Source of the DNA: Candidatus Methylophosphatis haderslevensis
Lineage (GTDB): Bacteria > Pseudomonadota > Gammaproteobacteria > Burkholderiales > Rhodocyclaceae
Direction of reading: 5' to 3'
Assembly: GCA_016711925.1 (NCBI GenBank)
Contig: JADJSA010000002.1
Coordinates: forward strand, 124,001 to 188,000
DNA length: 64,000 nucleotides
Numbering within the stretch: the first letter of the stretch is position 1; each line of letters opens with the position of its first letter. Made by a program: the position numbers and the translations under genes. A model generated the notes under the pieces. The model was not told the origin of the DNA. It did not search any database and worked only from the letters and a program-made list of their open reading frames with translations. This document shows positions 26,594-35,400 of the stretch, in pieces.

Positions 26594-27664
26594 ATGAAGT
26601 TCTTCGACGAAGCCAGGATCGAGGTTCTCGCCGGTGACGGCGGTAGCGGTGTTGCTTCCTTCCGCCGCGAGAAATTCATCCCGAAAGGCGGTCCCGATGG
26701 CGGCGACGGCGGACGCGGCGGCAGCATCTATGCCTTGGCCGACCGCAATCTCAACACGCTGATCGACTTTCGCTACACGCGAATATTCCGCGCCCAGCGC
26801 GGTGAAAACGGCCGCGGGTCCGACTGTTACGGCAAAGGCGGCGAGGACATGCTGCTGCGCATGCCGGTTGGCACCGTGATCAGCGACAAGGCAAGCGGCG
26901 AGATCATTGCCGACCTTGCCCATGACGGCGCCAGAGCGCTGATCGCCAAAGGCGGCCAGGGTGGCCTGGGTAACCTGCACTTCAAGTCGAGCACCAACCG
27001 CGCGCCGCGCCAATTCACGCCGGGCGAAGAAGGGCAACGGCGCGAACTGCGGCTGGAACTCAAGGTACTCGCGGATGTCGGCCTGCTCGGCATGCCCAAT
27101 GCCGGCAAGTCGACCTTCATCCGATCGGTCTCCGCCGCACGGCCCAAGGTTGCCGACTATCCGTTCACCACCTTGCACCCCAACCTCGGTGTCGTGCGCG
27201 TCGACCACAACCGGTCGTTCGTCATCGCCGACATCCCGGGGCTGATCGAGGGCGCGGCCGAGGGCGCCGGCCTCGGGCACCAGTTCCTGCGCCACCTGGC
27301 GCGGACCAATCTCTTGCTGCACATCGTCGACATCGCGCCGTTCGATCCCGCAGTCGATCCGGTTCATGACGCGCACGCAATCCTCGACGAACTGCGCAAG
27401 TACGACGCGGCCCTCTACGACAAACCGCGCTGGCTGGTAGTCAACAAGATCGATCTGATATCAGAGGATGAGCGCGCACAGCGCGTCAAGACCTTCGTCA
27501 AGCGTTACGGAAAGGTGGATCGGCATTTCACGATTTCCGCCATCGATGGCGAAGGCTGCCGTGATCTCACCTACGCCATCATGGCGCATGTCGAAGCACA
27601 GCGCGCCCTTGCCGAAACGATCCCTGCAGCAACAGCCGAGCCCGATGAGAAAACAGATTCGTGA
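26594..27664 (+). CDS. obgE: Obg-family GTPase
   Basis: GTPase linked to 50S assembly and stringent control. 356 residues: glycine-rich Obg domain (1-159; GGPDGGDGGRGGSIY, GKGGEDMLLRMPVGT), then the G domain with P-loop GMPNAGKS (166-173), DIPGLIEGA (213-221) and NKIDL. No long C-terminal OCT extension, as usual for proteobacteria. Overlaps proB by 20 nt. Confidence 0.97.
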   Translation: MKFFDEARIEVLAGDGGSGVASFRREKFIPKGGPDGGDGGRGGSIYALADRNLNTLIDFRYTRIFRAQRGENGRGSDCYGKGGEDMLLRMPVGTVISDKASGEIIADLAHDGARALIAKGGQGGLGNLHFKSSTNRAPRQFTPGEEGQRRELRLELKVLADVGLLGMPNAGKSTFIRSVSAARPKVADYPFTTLHPNLGVVRVDHNRSFVIADIPGLIEGAAEGAGLGHQFLRHLARTNLLLHIVDIAPFDPAVDPVHDAHAILDELRKYDAALYDKPRWLVVNKIDLISEDERAQRVKTFVKRYGKVDRHFTISAIDGEGCRDLTYAIMAHVEAQRALAETIPAATAEPDEKTDS

Positions 27665-28760
27665 TTCACGCCGGCTGGTCGTCAAGGTCGGCAGCGCGCT
27701 GGTAACCGACAACGGCACGGGCCTCGCACTCGAGTCGATGGCCGACTGGGCACGCCAGATCGCACAAATGCGGGTGCAAGGGCGCGAAGTCGCGCTGGTA
27801 TCGAGCGGCGCCATCGCAGCCGGCATGCAGCGCCTGGGCTGGACAACCCGGCCGCACGCCATGCACGAGCTGCAGGCCGCAGCCGCCGTCGGTCAGATGG
27901 GCCTCGCCCAGGCCTATGAATCGGCGTTCTCGGCCCACGGACTACCCACCGCCCAGATCCTGCTCACCCACGAAGACCTCGCCGACCGCACGCGCTACCT
28001 GAACGCGCGTTCGACCCTGAGCACCCTGATGACGCTGGGCGTGGTGCCGATCATCAACGAGAACGACACCGTCGTTTATGACGAAATCAAGTTCGGCGAC
28101 AACGATACGCTCGGCGCCCTGGTCGCCAACCTGATCGAAGCCGACGGCCTGATCATCCTCACCGACCAGGCCGGTCTCTACACCGCCGATCCGCGCAGCG
28201 ACCCCGCGGCAACACTGGTATCGACCGGCGAGGCCGAGAACCCCGACTTCGCGGCCATGGCCGGCGGCGCCGGCAGCGGCATTTCCAAGGGCGGCATGAT
28301 TACCAAGGTGCGCGCGGCGCAGCGCGCGGCGCGCAGTGGCGCACACACCGTGATCGCCAGCGGTCACGAACCCGACGCCCTCTTGCGCCTGGCGGACGGC
28401 GAAGAACTCGGCACCCTGCTGTTCGCTACGCGCAGCCCGCTCGCTGCCCGCAAGCAATGGCTCGCCGACCATCTGCAACTTGTCGGCAGCCTGACACTGG
28501 ACGATGGCGCCATCAAGGCGCTCGCCAGCGGCAAAAGCCTGCTGCCGGTCGGCGTGACGTCGGTCGCCGGTGAATTCGAGCGCGGTGCGGTCGTCGCCTG
28601 CCGCGACGCGCAAGGCCGCGAACTCGCCCGAGGCCTGATCAACTATCCGAGTGGCGAAGCCCGCCGCATCGCCCGCAAGGGCAGCCACGAAATCGAAGCC
28701 ATCCTCGGCTACGTGGATGCGCTCGAACTGATACACCGCGACAACCTCGTCCTGATCTGA
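27645..28760 (+). CDS. proB: Glutamate 5-kinase
   Basis: First step of proline synthesis: phosphorylates glutamate to glutamyl-5-phosphate. 371 residues: amino-acid kinase domain (RLVVKVGSALVT; SSGAIAAGM; NENDTV; FGDNDTLGALVANLI; ISKGGMITKVRAA) and a C-terminal PUA domain (about 280-371; VGVTSVAGEFERGAVVAC). The start at 27645 (MRKQIRDSRRLVVKVG) lies inside the end of obgE, so it is translationally coupled. Confidence 0.96.
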   Translation: MRKQIRDSRRLVVKVGSALVTDNGTGLALESMADWARQIAQMRVQGREVALVSSGAIAAGMQRLGWTTRPHAMHELQAAAAVGQMGLAQAYESAFSAHGLPTAQILLTHEDLADRTRYLNARSTLSTLMTLGVVPIINENDTVVYDEIKFGDNDTLGALVANLIEADGLIILTDQAGLYTADPRSDPAATLVSTGEAENPDFAAMAGGAGSGISKGGMITKVRAAQRAARSGAHTVIASGHEPDALLRLADGEELGTLLFATRSPLAARKQWLADHLQLVGSLTLDDGAIKALASGKSLLPVGVTSVAGEFERGAVVACRDAQGRELARGLINYPSGEARRIARKGSHEIEAILGYVDALELIHRDNLVLI

Positions 28761-28769
28761 TTGAGCAGC

Positions 28770-28812
28770 AGAAAAGCCGAAGGCCCGTCTGTGAGCGGGC
28801 CTTCGGCTTTTC

Positions 28813-28813
<1 letters not shown>
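28770..28813. terminator. Bidirectional terminator shared by proB and tRNA-Thr
   Basis: An 18-bp perfect stem, AGAAAAGCCGAAGGCCCG and its complement, with an 8-nt loop. The A-run on one side and T-run on the other allow termination in both directions. Its right arm abuts the tRNA-Thr 3' end. Confidence 0.93.
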
Positions 28814-28888
<75 letters not shown>

Positions 28889-28939
28889 GAAGGGCGCCGA
28901 TTATGCCAGCCAACGACCGGGGCCGCAATGGCGCACCGG

Positions 28940-29725
28940 CTAGGGCGGCGCAGGCCTTGCTGTTCCCTCGACCGGTGCCGACGGCGGCGCGGGCAGCTCG
29001 ATCGTTGTCGTCAGATCGGCAGAGACGGTCATTTCGCTCATCACCGGCACCCCATCGATCTCACCCGGCCGGTAACGTGCCTTGAAGAATGACCTCACCA
29101 CCAGGCCTTCGATATCGATCGGGAGCGTGGATTCCAGCACACTCACCTTGTCCACCTTGCCGGTTTCGTCGAGGAACAGGCGGATCACCGCGTGCCCGCG
29201 GAATCCTGCCTCGAACGATTCGTTGAGCTTGTCGTCGATGGCTTCGGCCAGTTCGGGCTGGCGCGTCAGTTTCTCGGCCGGGAAGTACTGCGGCAACGGC
29301 ACCGCGCGGCCTTCGGTTTCTGCGGGTGCAACTTGCGACACATCCGGCGTCAGTGCCGTTTCCGGCAAGTCTGGCAATCGCTCTGGTTCCGAGGGAGGCT
29401 TCGAGAAGTTCTTCGGAATCGGCCGCGGCATGGCAACCGCAGAACGGGGAATTTCTTCCTTCGCCAAACGCTCGGGCCGCGCTACCTTGGGCGAGGCAAA
29501 ATCGATTCGCAGCACGGCCGGTTTGCGCCTCGCGTCGTGCCGGGACGCAACCCCGGGCCGCCTGCCATCCCCCGGTCCCATCAAACTGAAGGGGCCGAAG
29601 GTCGACCACGGCAGAACGATGGCGAGTGCATGCAGCGCGCCGGAAACGACGAGACAGATCGCAAGCAAGCAGAACCGCGCGGCCGGAGAAGCATCATCAA
29701 CCGCATGTCGGCAAAAAGCGACCAC
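28940..29725 (-). CDS. TonB-family (C-terminal TonB domain) protein
   Basis: 261 residues: a membrane anchor near residues 19-40 (LLAICLVVSGALHALAIVLPW), a Pro-rich periplasmic linker (KPAVLRIDF to PLPQYFPAEKL), and a C-terminal TonB-like domain (HAVIRLFLDETGKVDKVSVLES, RYRPGEIDGVPVMSEM). The domain is the receptor-contacting part of energy transducers. No exbB/exbD is adjacent, so it may be a stand-alone transducer or a structural TonB-like protein. It is divergent from the pilin operon. Confidence 0.82.
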   Translation of the reverse strand: MVAFCRHAVDDASPAARFCLLAICLVVSGALHALAIVLPWSTFGPFSLMGPGDGRRPGVASRHDARRKPAVLRIDFASPKVARPERLAKEEIPRSAVAMPRPIPKNFSKPPSEPERLPDLPETALTPDVSQVAPAETEGRAVPLPQYFPAEKLTRQPELAEAIDDKLNESFEAGFRGHAVIRLFLDETGKVDKVSVLESTLPIDIEGLVVRSFFKARYRPGEIDGVPVMSEMTVSADLTTTIELPAPPSAPVEGTARPAPP

Positions 29726-29739
29726 TCATCGTTCCGTCA

Positions 29740-29767
29740 TTGAATTGCGTTCGAGGCCGATTATAGG
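29740..29767. promoter_or_regulatory. Candidate divergent promoter between the tonB-like gene and fimT
   Basis: On the plus strand TTGAAT (29740-29745), 16 nt, TATAGG (29762-29767). On the minus strand a TATAAT (29760-29765) overlaps it. The gap is only 53 bp, so the two promoters would exclude each other. No sigma-54 GG-N10-GC element was seen. Confidence 0.35.
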
Positions 29768-29778
29768 ATGAGACCATC

Positions 29779-30387
29779 GTGAGAAAGACCTTACTTCGCC
29801 CCGAACCATCCGTGAAATCCGTCACGCCGGCCAAACGCATCGGCCGCGCCAGACGGCGCTCGGGCGCATTGGGCGCAGGCGGCTTCACCATGATCGAACT
29901 GATGGTCACCGTATCGATCATGGCAATACTGCTTGCGCTCGCAGCACCCAGTTTCCGCGATTTCATTCTCAATAGCCGGCTGACGGCTCAAATCAACGAT
30001 CTGGTAGCGGACATTTCATTCGCCCGCAGCGAGGCTGCAGTGCGCGGCGCCAGCATCACAATGTGCGCCAGTGCCGACCTGTCGACCTGCGTCAACGCAG
30101 GCAACATCTGGCAAACAGGACGCATCGTGTTTGTCGACACGAATTCAAACGGCACGCGAGAAGCCACCGAGCAGATCCTGAAGCGAACCGACGCGCTTGG
30201 CAACTCCAATGCCCTGGTCGCAAGCGGATTCACTCGCACCGAGCGACTCTCTTTCAAGCCTTACGGCGGACTCCTGCTGTCTACCGGCGGGTCGTTCAAG
30301 CTCTGCGATCCCCTGCTCACTACCGGTCGCGCCGTGGTCGTCGCGGCTACCGGCAGGCCAGTGGCCAGCAAGGTGCCCTGCCCGTGA
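29779..30387 (+). CDS. fimT: GspH/FimT-type minor pilin (pseudopilin)
   Basis: 202 residues. A long basic leader (about 35 residues) ends in the prepilin peptidase site GGFTMIEL, followed by the hydrophobic helix VTVSIMAILLALAAPSF and a GspH domain with IVFVDTNSNGTR. It starts at GTG 29779 after GGATGAGA. First gene of a tightly packed minor-pilin operon; it likely primes pilus assembly with PilV, W, X and Y1. The unusually long leader makes the true start slightly uncertain. Confidence 0.88.
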   Translation: MRKTLLRPEPSVKSVTPAKRIGRARRRSGALGAGGFTMIELMVTVSIMAILLALAAPSFRDFILNSRLTAQINDLVADISFARSEAAVRGASITMCASADLSTCVNAGNIWQTGRIVFVDTNSNGTREATEQILKRTDALGNSNALVASGFTRTERLSFKPYGGLLLSTGGSFKLCDPLLTTGRAVVVAATGRPVASKVPCP

Positions 30388-30398
30388 AAGGGATTGCA

Positions 30399-30947
30399 AT
30401 GACACACATGGCCTCACGCGGACGGAGTCGATCGAAACAGTCGGGTGTTTCGCTGCTCGAAGTACTGATAGCGATCCTGATCTTGTCGTTCGGCCTGCTC
30501 GGCATGCTCGGCCTGATCATCAACAGCCTCAAGCTGACCAGTTCGTCGAACTATCGAACCATCGCTGCGCAGCAGGCATACAGCATGGCAGACACCCTGC
30601 GCAGCAATGTTCTCATTCTTGCGAAATTCCAATCTCCTAGCGGCGCCGCGGTAGCGGACTGCCTGAAAACGGCCGGCTGCACCCAGGACCAGATGTACGT
30701 CACCGATTTCTCGATGTGGACTGCCCGGCTTGCCGCCATGTTGCCGGCGGGTAGCGGCACCGTATGCAGCGACGCGACGCCCAACGACGGTGATCCCGGC
30801 AACTGGCGGTGCGATGCGGTCGCCTTGAACCCGACCGGTCCGTTCGTCGTCAAGGTCTGCTGGATCGAAGGCCAGACCTGGCAAGTCACTACCGCTGTCG
30901 ACGGCACGAAGACATCAACCTGGGAATGCGTCAGGACAAATCTGTGA
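30399..30947 (+). CDS. pilV: Type IV pilus minor pilin PilV
   Basis: 182 residues with prepilin motif QSGVSLLEVLIAILILSFGLLGM, in which the cleavage Gly is followed by Val and Glu5 is present. The body carries several Cys (DCLKTAGC; VCSD; WRCD; VCWIEG), probably forming disulfides. The start at 30399 follows AAAGGGA; an upstream GTG (30384) overlaps the fimT stop and is an alternative. Forms the pilus tip priming complex with PilW, PilX and FimT. Confidence 0.9.
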   Translation: MTHMASRGRSRSKQSGVSLLEVLIAILILSFGLLGMLGLIINSLKLTSSSNYRTIAAQQAYSMADTLRSNVLILAKFQSPSGAAVADCLKTAGCTQDQMYVTDFSMWTARLAAMLPAGSGTVCSDATPNDGDPGNWRCDAVALNPTGPFVVKVCWIEGQTWQVTTAVDGTKTSTWECVRTNL

Positions 30948-30958
30948 AAGACGCGATC

Positions 30959-31849
30959 ATGAAATGCGGGCAATTCCGGCAGCGAGGCGTGACCCTCGTC
31001 GAACTGATGATCGCCTTGGCCATCGGCCTGCTGATCGTGCTGGTCATCACCAGTGCTTACATGAGCGGCATCGGCGCGCAGCGTGCACAAACCGACATGA
31101 CGCGGCTCGAGGAATCGGCGCGCTTCAGCTTCGACCTTCTGTCGCGGGCAATCCGCCGTTCAGGCTACCGCGACGTGACCTCCGCCTACCCGGTGGGGTA
31201 TATCGGAAACCGGCCTCAGGAGTTTTGCGGAACGGATCCGACGGGCAGCGCGATCTTTGCAACCAATGACGCCACCACCGTAGACCTCGGCGGTGGCGTG
31301 ACGGCGAACGTCGTCAATAACAGCGACACCATTACCGTGCGCTACTATGGGCAGGACAACCCGGCACACACCGCGGCGGACGGAGTCGTGCTCGACTGTC
31401 TCGGCAACGCGGTTCGCCGCGGGACGCTGGTACAGGACACGATCTACGTTGCCGCCGACCCGGCGAACAACAACGAACCCACGCTCTTCTGCAGCACCGA
31501 CAATCCGGCCGGCGCGGGCAATCTGGCGCTGATCCCCGGCGTCGAAACGATGCAACTTCTGTACGCCGAAGACACCGACGGCGACACGGTAGCCAATCGT
31601 TACGTGCCGGCCAACAAGCTCACCGCGATCGATGATGCACGCGGCATCTTGGCGTCCTTTATCGTTCGCACGACCGGCGCCACCGGCAGCGATCGTTCCG
31701 CGAAGACCATGCGGCACTTCGGCGCCGACTATGACGAAGTGGCTGCCGGCGACGCAGCTGGCGGCGCCTTCACAGGGGCTGCGGACGGCCGCGTGCGCCT
31801 GCAGTTTTCGAACTTCATTTCGCTGCGCAATTTCCCGGTCTGCAAGTGA
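30959..31849 (+). CDS. pilW: Type IV pilus minor pilin PilW
   Basis: 296 residues: prepilin site QRGVTLVELMIALAIGLLIVLVI, the RLEESARFSFDLLSRAIRRSGYRD segment typical of PilW, a DTDGD-containing loop and a terminal NFPVCK. A GTG at 30944 overlapping the pilV stop is an alternative start. Its stop overlaps the pilX start. Confidence 0.9.
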   Translation: MKCGQFRQRGVTLVELMIALAIGLLIVLVITSAYMSGIGAQRAQTDMTRLEESARFSFDLLSRAIRRSGYRDVTSAYPVGYIGNRPQEFCGTDPTGSAIFATNDATTVDLGGGVTANVVNNSDTITVRYYGQDNPAHTAADGVVLDCLGNAVRRGTLVQDTIYVAADPANNNEPTLFCSTDNPAGAGNLALIPGVETMQLLYAEDTDGDTVANRYVPANKLTAIDDARGILASFIVRTTGATGSDRSAKTMRHFGADYDEVAAGDAAGGAFTGAADGRVRLQFSNFISLRNFPVCK

Positions 31850-32409
31850 GCACCATGAAAACGCCTCCGCGCCTCCCGGTTTCGGCCCCTGCAGCCCACG
31901 CTCAGCGCGGCGCAGCGCTGCTGGCGGCACTCATATTTCTCGTGGTGTTCACGATCATCGGCGTCGGCGTCGTCGGCACGACGACGACCGAAGAAAAACT
32001 CGCGCGCAACTTCCGCGACATGGACATCGCGTTCGCCGCCGCTGAAGCAGCGCTGCGCGACGCCGAGATTCGAATCACCGGCTACTGGAGAAAGCCGGCA
32101 GACCCGGTCGATCCTTACTCCTTCGATTCTGCGTGCACCAACGGCCTGTGCGATCGCAACGCACTCCAACCAGTGCACGAAAAATTCAGTCTCACCGGTG
32201 CGCCCAGCGTCGAACTCGGCACCGGCACAACCGGCACGACGCAAATCGTCCAGGTATCGGCGCAACCGCGCTACCTGATCGAAAGCACCTGCGGAAGCAT
32301 TCCCGGCGAGTCGTCAACCAAACCCTGCCAGACCATCTACCGGATCACGTCGATCGGATTCGGCCGGCTGACGGCCCAGACGATGCTCCAGGAAAACTAC
32401 ATACCGTAA
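31846..32409 (+). CDS. pilX: Type IV pilus assembly protein PilX
   Basis: 187 residues: N-terminal QRGAALLAALIFLVVFTIIGVGVVG helix (PilX N-domain; class III-like, with a shortened prepilin motif), then TTEEKLARNFRDMDIAFAAAEAALRDAE, which is diagnostic for PilX. GTG start overlapping the pilW stop (GTGA) shows translational coupling; an ATG at 31855 is possible. Confidence 0.9.
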   Translation: MSTMKTPPRLPVSAPAAHAQRGAALLAALIFLVVFTIIGVGVVGTTTTEEKLARNFRDMDIAFAAAEAALRDAEIRITGYWRKPADPVDPYSFDSACTNGLCDRNALQPVHEKFSLTGAPSVELGTGTTGTTQIVQVSAQPRYLIESTCGSIPGESSTKPCQTIYRITSIGFGRLTAQTMLQENYIP

Positions 32410-32451
32410 TCCCACCCGTCGATGCGCCAACCCCCGTATCGGAGAAGCAGC

Positions 32452-35400
32452 ATGAAGCTCATCAAACAACTCGCCACCCTGATCGCACTTTGCGCGACGT
32501 TGCCCGGCGCCGCCTTTGCGGGCACGCTCGCTGAGATTCCGCTCAACCTGCGGGGCAACGTCCCGTCGAACGTGCTGTTCGACATTTCGGTGGAATGGCC
32601 GACCGCGATCACCGCCGCCTACAACGGCACCCCTTACACAAAAGCCAGCCAGTTTGAAGGCCTGTTCGATCCCAACCTCTGTTACACCTATCCAGCCGAC
32701 CATTTCGTGCCGCAAGTGGCTGCAGTCGCCCACGTCTGCAGCGCAGGCCAATGGAGCGGCAACTTCCTCAACTGGGCCACAATGACCGGCCTCGACATCT
32801 TCCGCTACGCGACCACCGGCGGGAACCGCTCGACGGATACGGCCACCGCGACAACTCTTGAACGCACCTACATCAGCGGCCAGGGCAGCCTGTTCCCCAA
32901 CAAAACTTTCAATCCGACCGCAACCGAGTTCATCGGCGCCACGCCGTTCAGCGTCAACACAACCTACACGATGGTCAATGTCGGCAAGGGCATCCAGATG
33001 ACATTGACCGGGACGGAAACGGTGACAAGCACCGGGCCGGGACCAATCAACGATACGATTACCTGCAACTTCCCCTGGACCGCCGGGGTGTCTCCTTTCT
33101 GCAGTCAATTCAAACTCGGTGCGACTGGGGCTACTGGCACGTGCACCTCGTGGGTGGGCGATGGGAATAGTAGTGGCCTCGGCCGCTATCGGTGCGTGGC
33201 GTTCAGCAGCTTTTCGGCTCCGATCAACCAGATTCCGGTGCTTAACAACAATAATTGCCCCGACCGAATTGGTTCGTCCAGCAGTCATACTTCAACTTGC
33301 ACGACATACGACGTTCACTACACCGGAACCGTAACCACGACCACGACGACGAACGTCAACAACACCTACAACGTCCAGGTCGAAGCGTGCAAGGTTTCGA
33401 CGGGTACGGAGACACTCCCGCTGCGCGACAACTGCGAGCTCTACGGCAGCGTCTATAAGCCGGTCGGCGAACTCCAGCGCAATGGCGAAAAGATGCGTTT
33501 CGGCGTGTTCTCGTATTACAACTCGGCCGACATCGACAATGCGGTCATGCGCTCCAGGCTCAAGTACATTGGTCCGCGCAAGTACGCCGGCTCGCTGGGT
33601 TTTGTGGCAAACACTCCCGGACCAAACACCTCCGGCATGGAATGGAGTCCGAACAACGGAGTATTCGTTGTCAATCCCGACAAAGAAGCCGTGGCAGATA
33701 GCTCATACGGGGGAGCGGTCGAGAACTCTGGCGTCATCAACTACCTGAACAAGTTTGGCCGTCAGTCCGGCAACTACAAGGAATACGACAATTTCGGCAA
33801 GATGTACTACGAGTCTTTGCGCTATCTGCGCAAGCTGCCGCCGACGCTGGCGTTTTACCAGAACTCATCGCCGACGAACAACGACAAGTTTCCAGTCATC
33901 ACCAAGTGGTATGGGAACGATGAAAAGGATGACCCGATCCAGTACTCGTGCCAGAAGAACTACATCATCGCGATGGGCGACCAGTTCACCCACTGCGACA
34001 AGCGTTTGCCGGGCGGGACCTTCGCCTCATATGGACCCGACCAATGCAAGGGCAATCCGCCGGCGAAGCCGGCAGACATGGGCGACCTTGGCGGCGAGCC
34101 AGCTACGTCAAGTGTCAACGTGACGACGGTTACGAACATGCTCGGCGGTCGGGAAGGTCTGTCGAGTCTGGCCACCACTGGCACCGGAGCGGGTACCGCC
34201 GCCAGCTTCTACATGTCCGGTCTCGCCTACTGGGCAGCGAGCAACGACATTCGTCCCGACCTGCCCAACCTGGTGCCGGGGAAAGACAAGAACGGCAACA
34301 AGATCCTGAAGGGTCAGACGGTCAAGACCTTCATCATCAACGTCGAGGAAAGCGCCGCGCTCGGTGTGAATTCGCAGTTCTGGTACGCGGCGAAATACGG
34401 GGGTGCCGAGGTCTTTGACACTTCAAACCCTGCTACAAATACGAACCCCAATCATGACCCCGTGCCTGTCGATTGGTTTAAGAACGTCGTCGACGAGCGG
34501 TCGTACAAGAGCGACGGCACGGTCAATCAGACCTTCACCGGCAAATGGCCCAAGACGCTGTTGCGCGCCGGCGACCCGGCCAGCATGATCGCCTCGATCA
34601 AGGAAGCGCTGGCGACCATCGATGGCGAGATCGCCTCCAACTCGGCACTCTCGCAGTCTAGCGGCGACCTGCGTACCGGCGACGGCGCGTTCATCTACCG
34701 GGCGATCTACGACTCCGACCACTGGGCCGGCGACGTCCAGGCATACGAAATCAATGCCGACGGCACTATCGACTCGACGCCGGTCTGGCAGGCGTCGTCG
34801 CTGCTGCCTTCACACCAAAACCGCTTGATACTGAGCTTCAACGACGGCCTGCTCGCCAATGGCAGTGCCGACACCGGTTCCAACACGCGGAAGGGCATCC
34901 TGTTCGATCCGGCGAGCTTCGACACCTTGCTGTCGGGGCGCCAGCGGGGCTTCCTCAACCGGGACGAATTCGGCACTCTGGACAGCCCAACGAGCCACGG
35001 CGCCGACCGCATGCGCTATTTGCGTGGCGACCCGGCCAACGAAGGCACGAACGGGCTGCAATGGCGCGCGCGTCAATGGACGGTGAATGGCTCATTGGTC
35101 GAGAACCGTCTCGGCGACATCGTCAACTCGAATCCGCTGTACGTCGGTCCGCCGATTCCCAACCTGCCCGGTCCGAACTACAACGAGTTCGCCAAGGGCG
35201 TGAAGAACCGCAAGCCGGTCGTCTATGTCGGCGCCAACGACGGCATGCTGCACGCTTTCGACGCCAGCAAACCGGGAACTGCGGACGCCTCGCCCGGCAA
35301 GGAAATCCTGGCCTATGTACCGAGCGCCGTATACTCGCGGCTCAGCCAACTGACTTCGCCGGGATATAGCCACAAATACTATGTCGATGGCAGCCCGGTG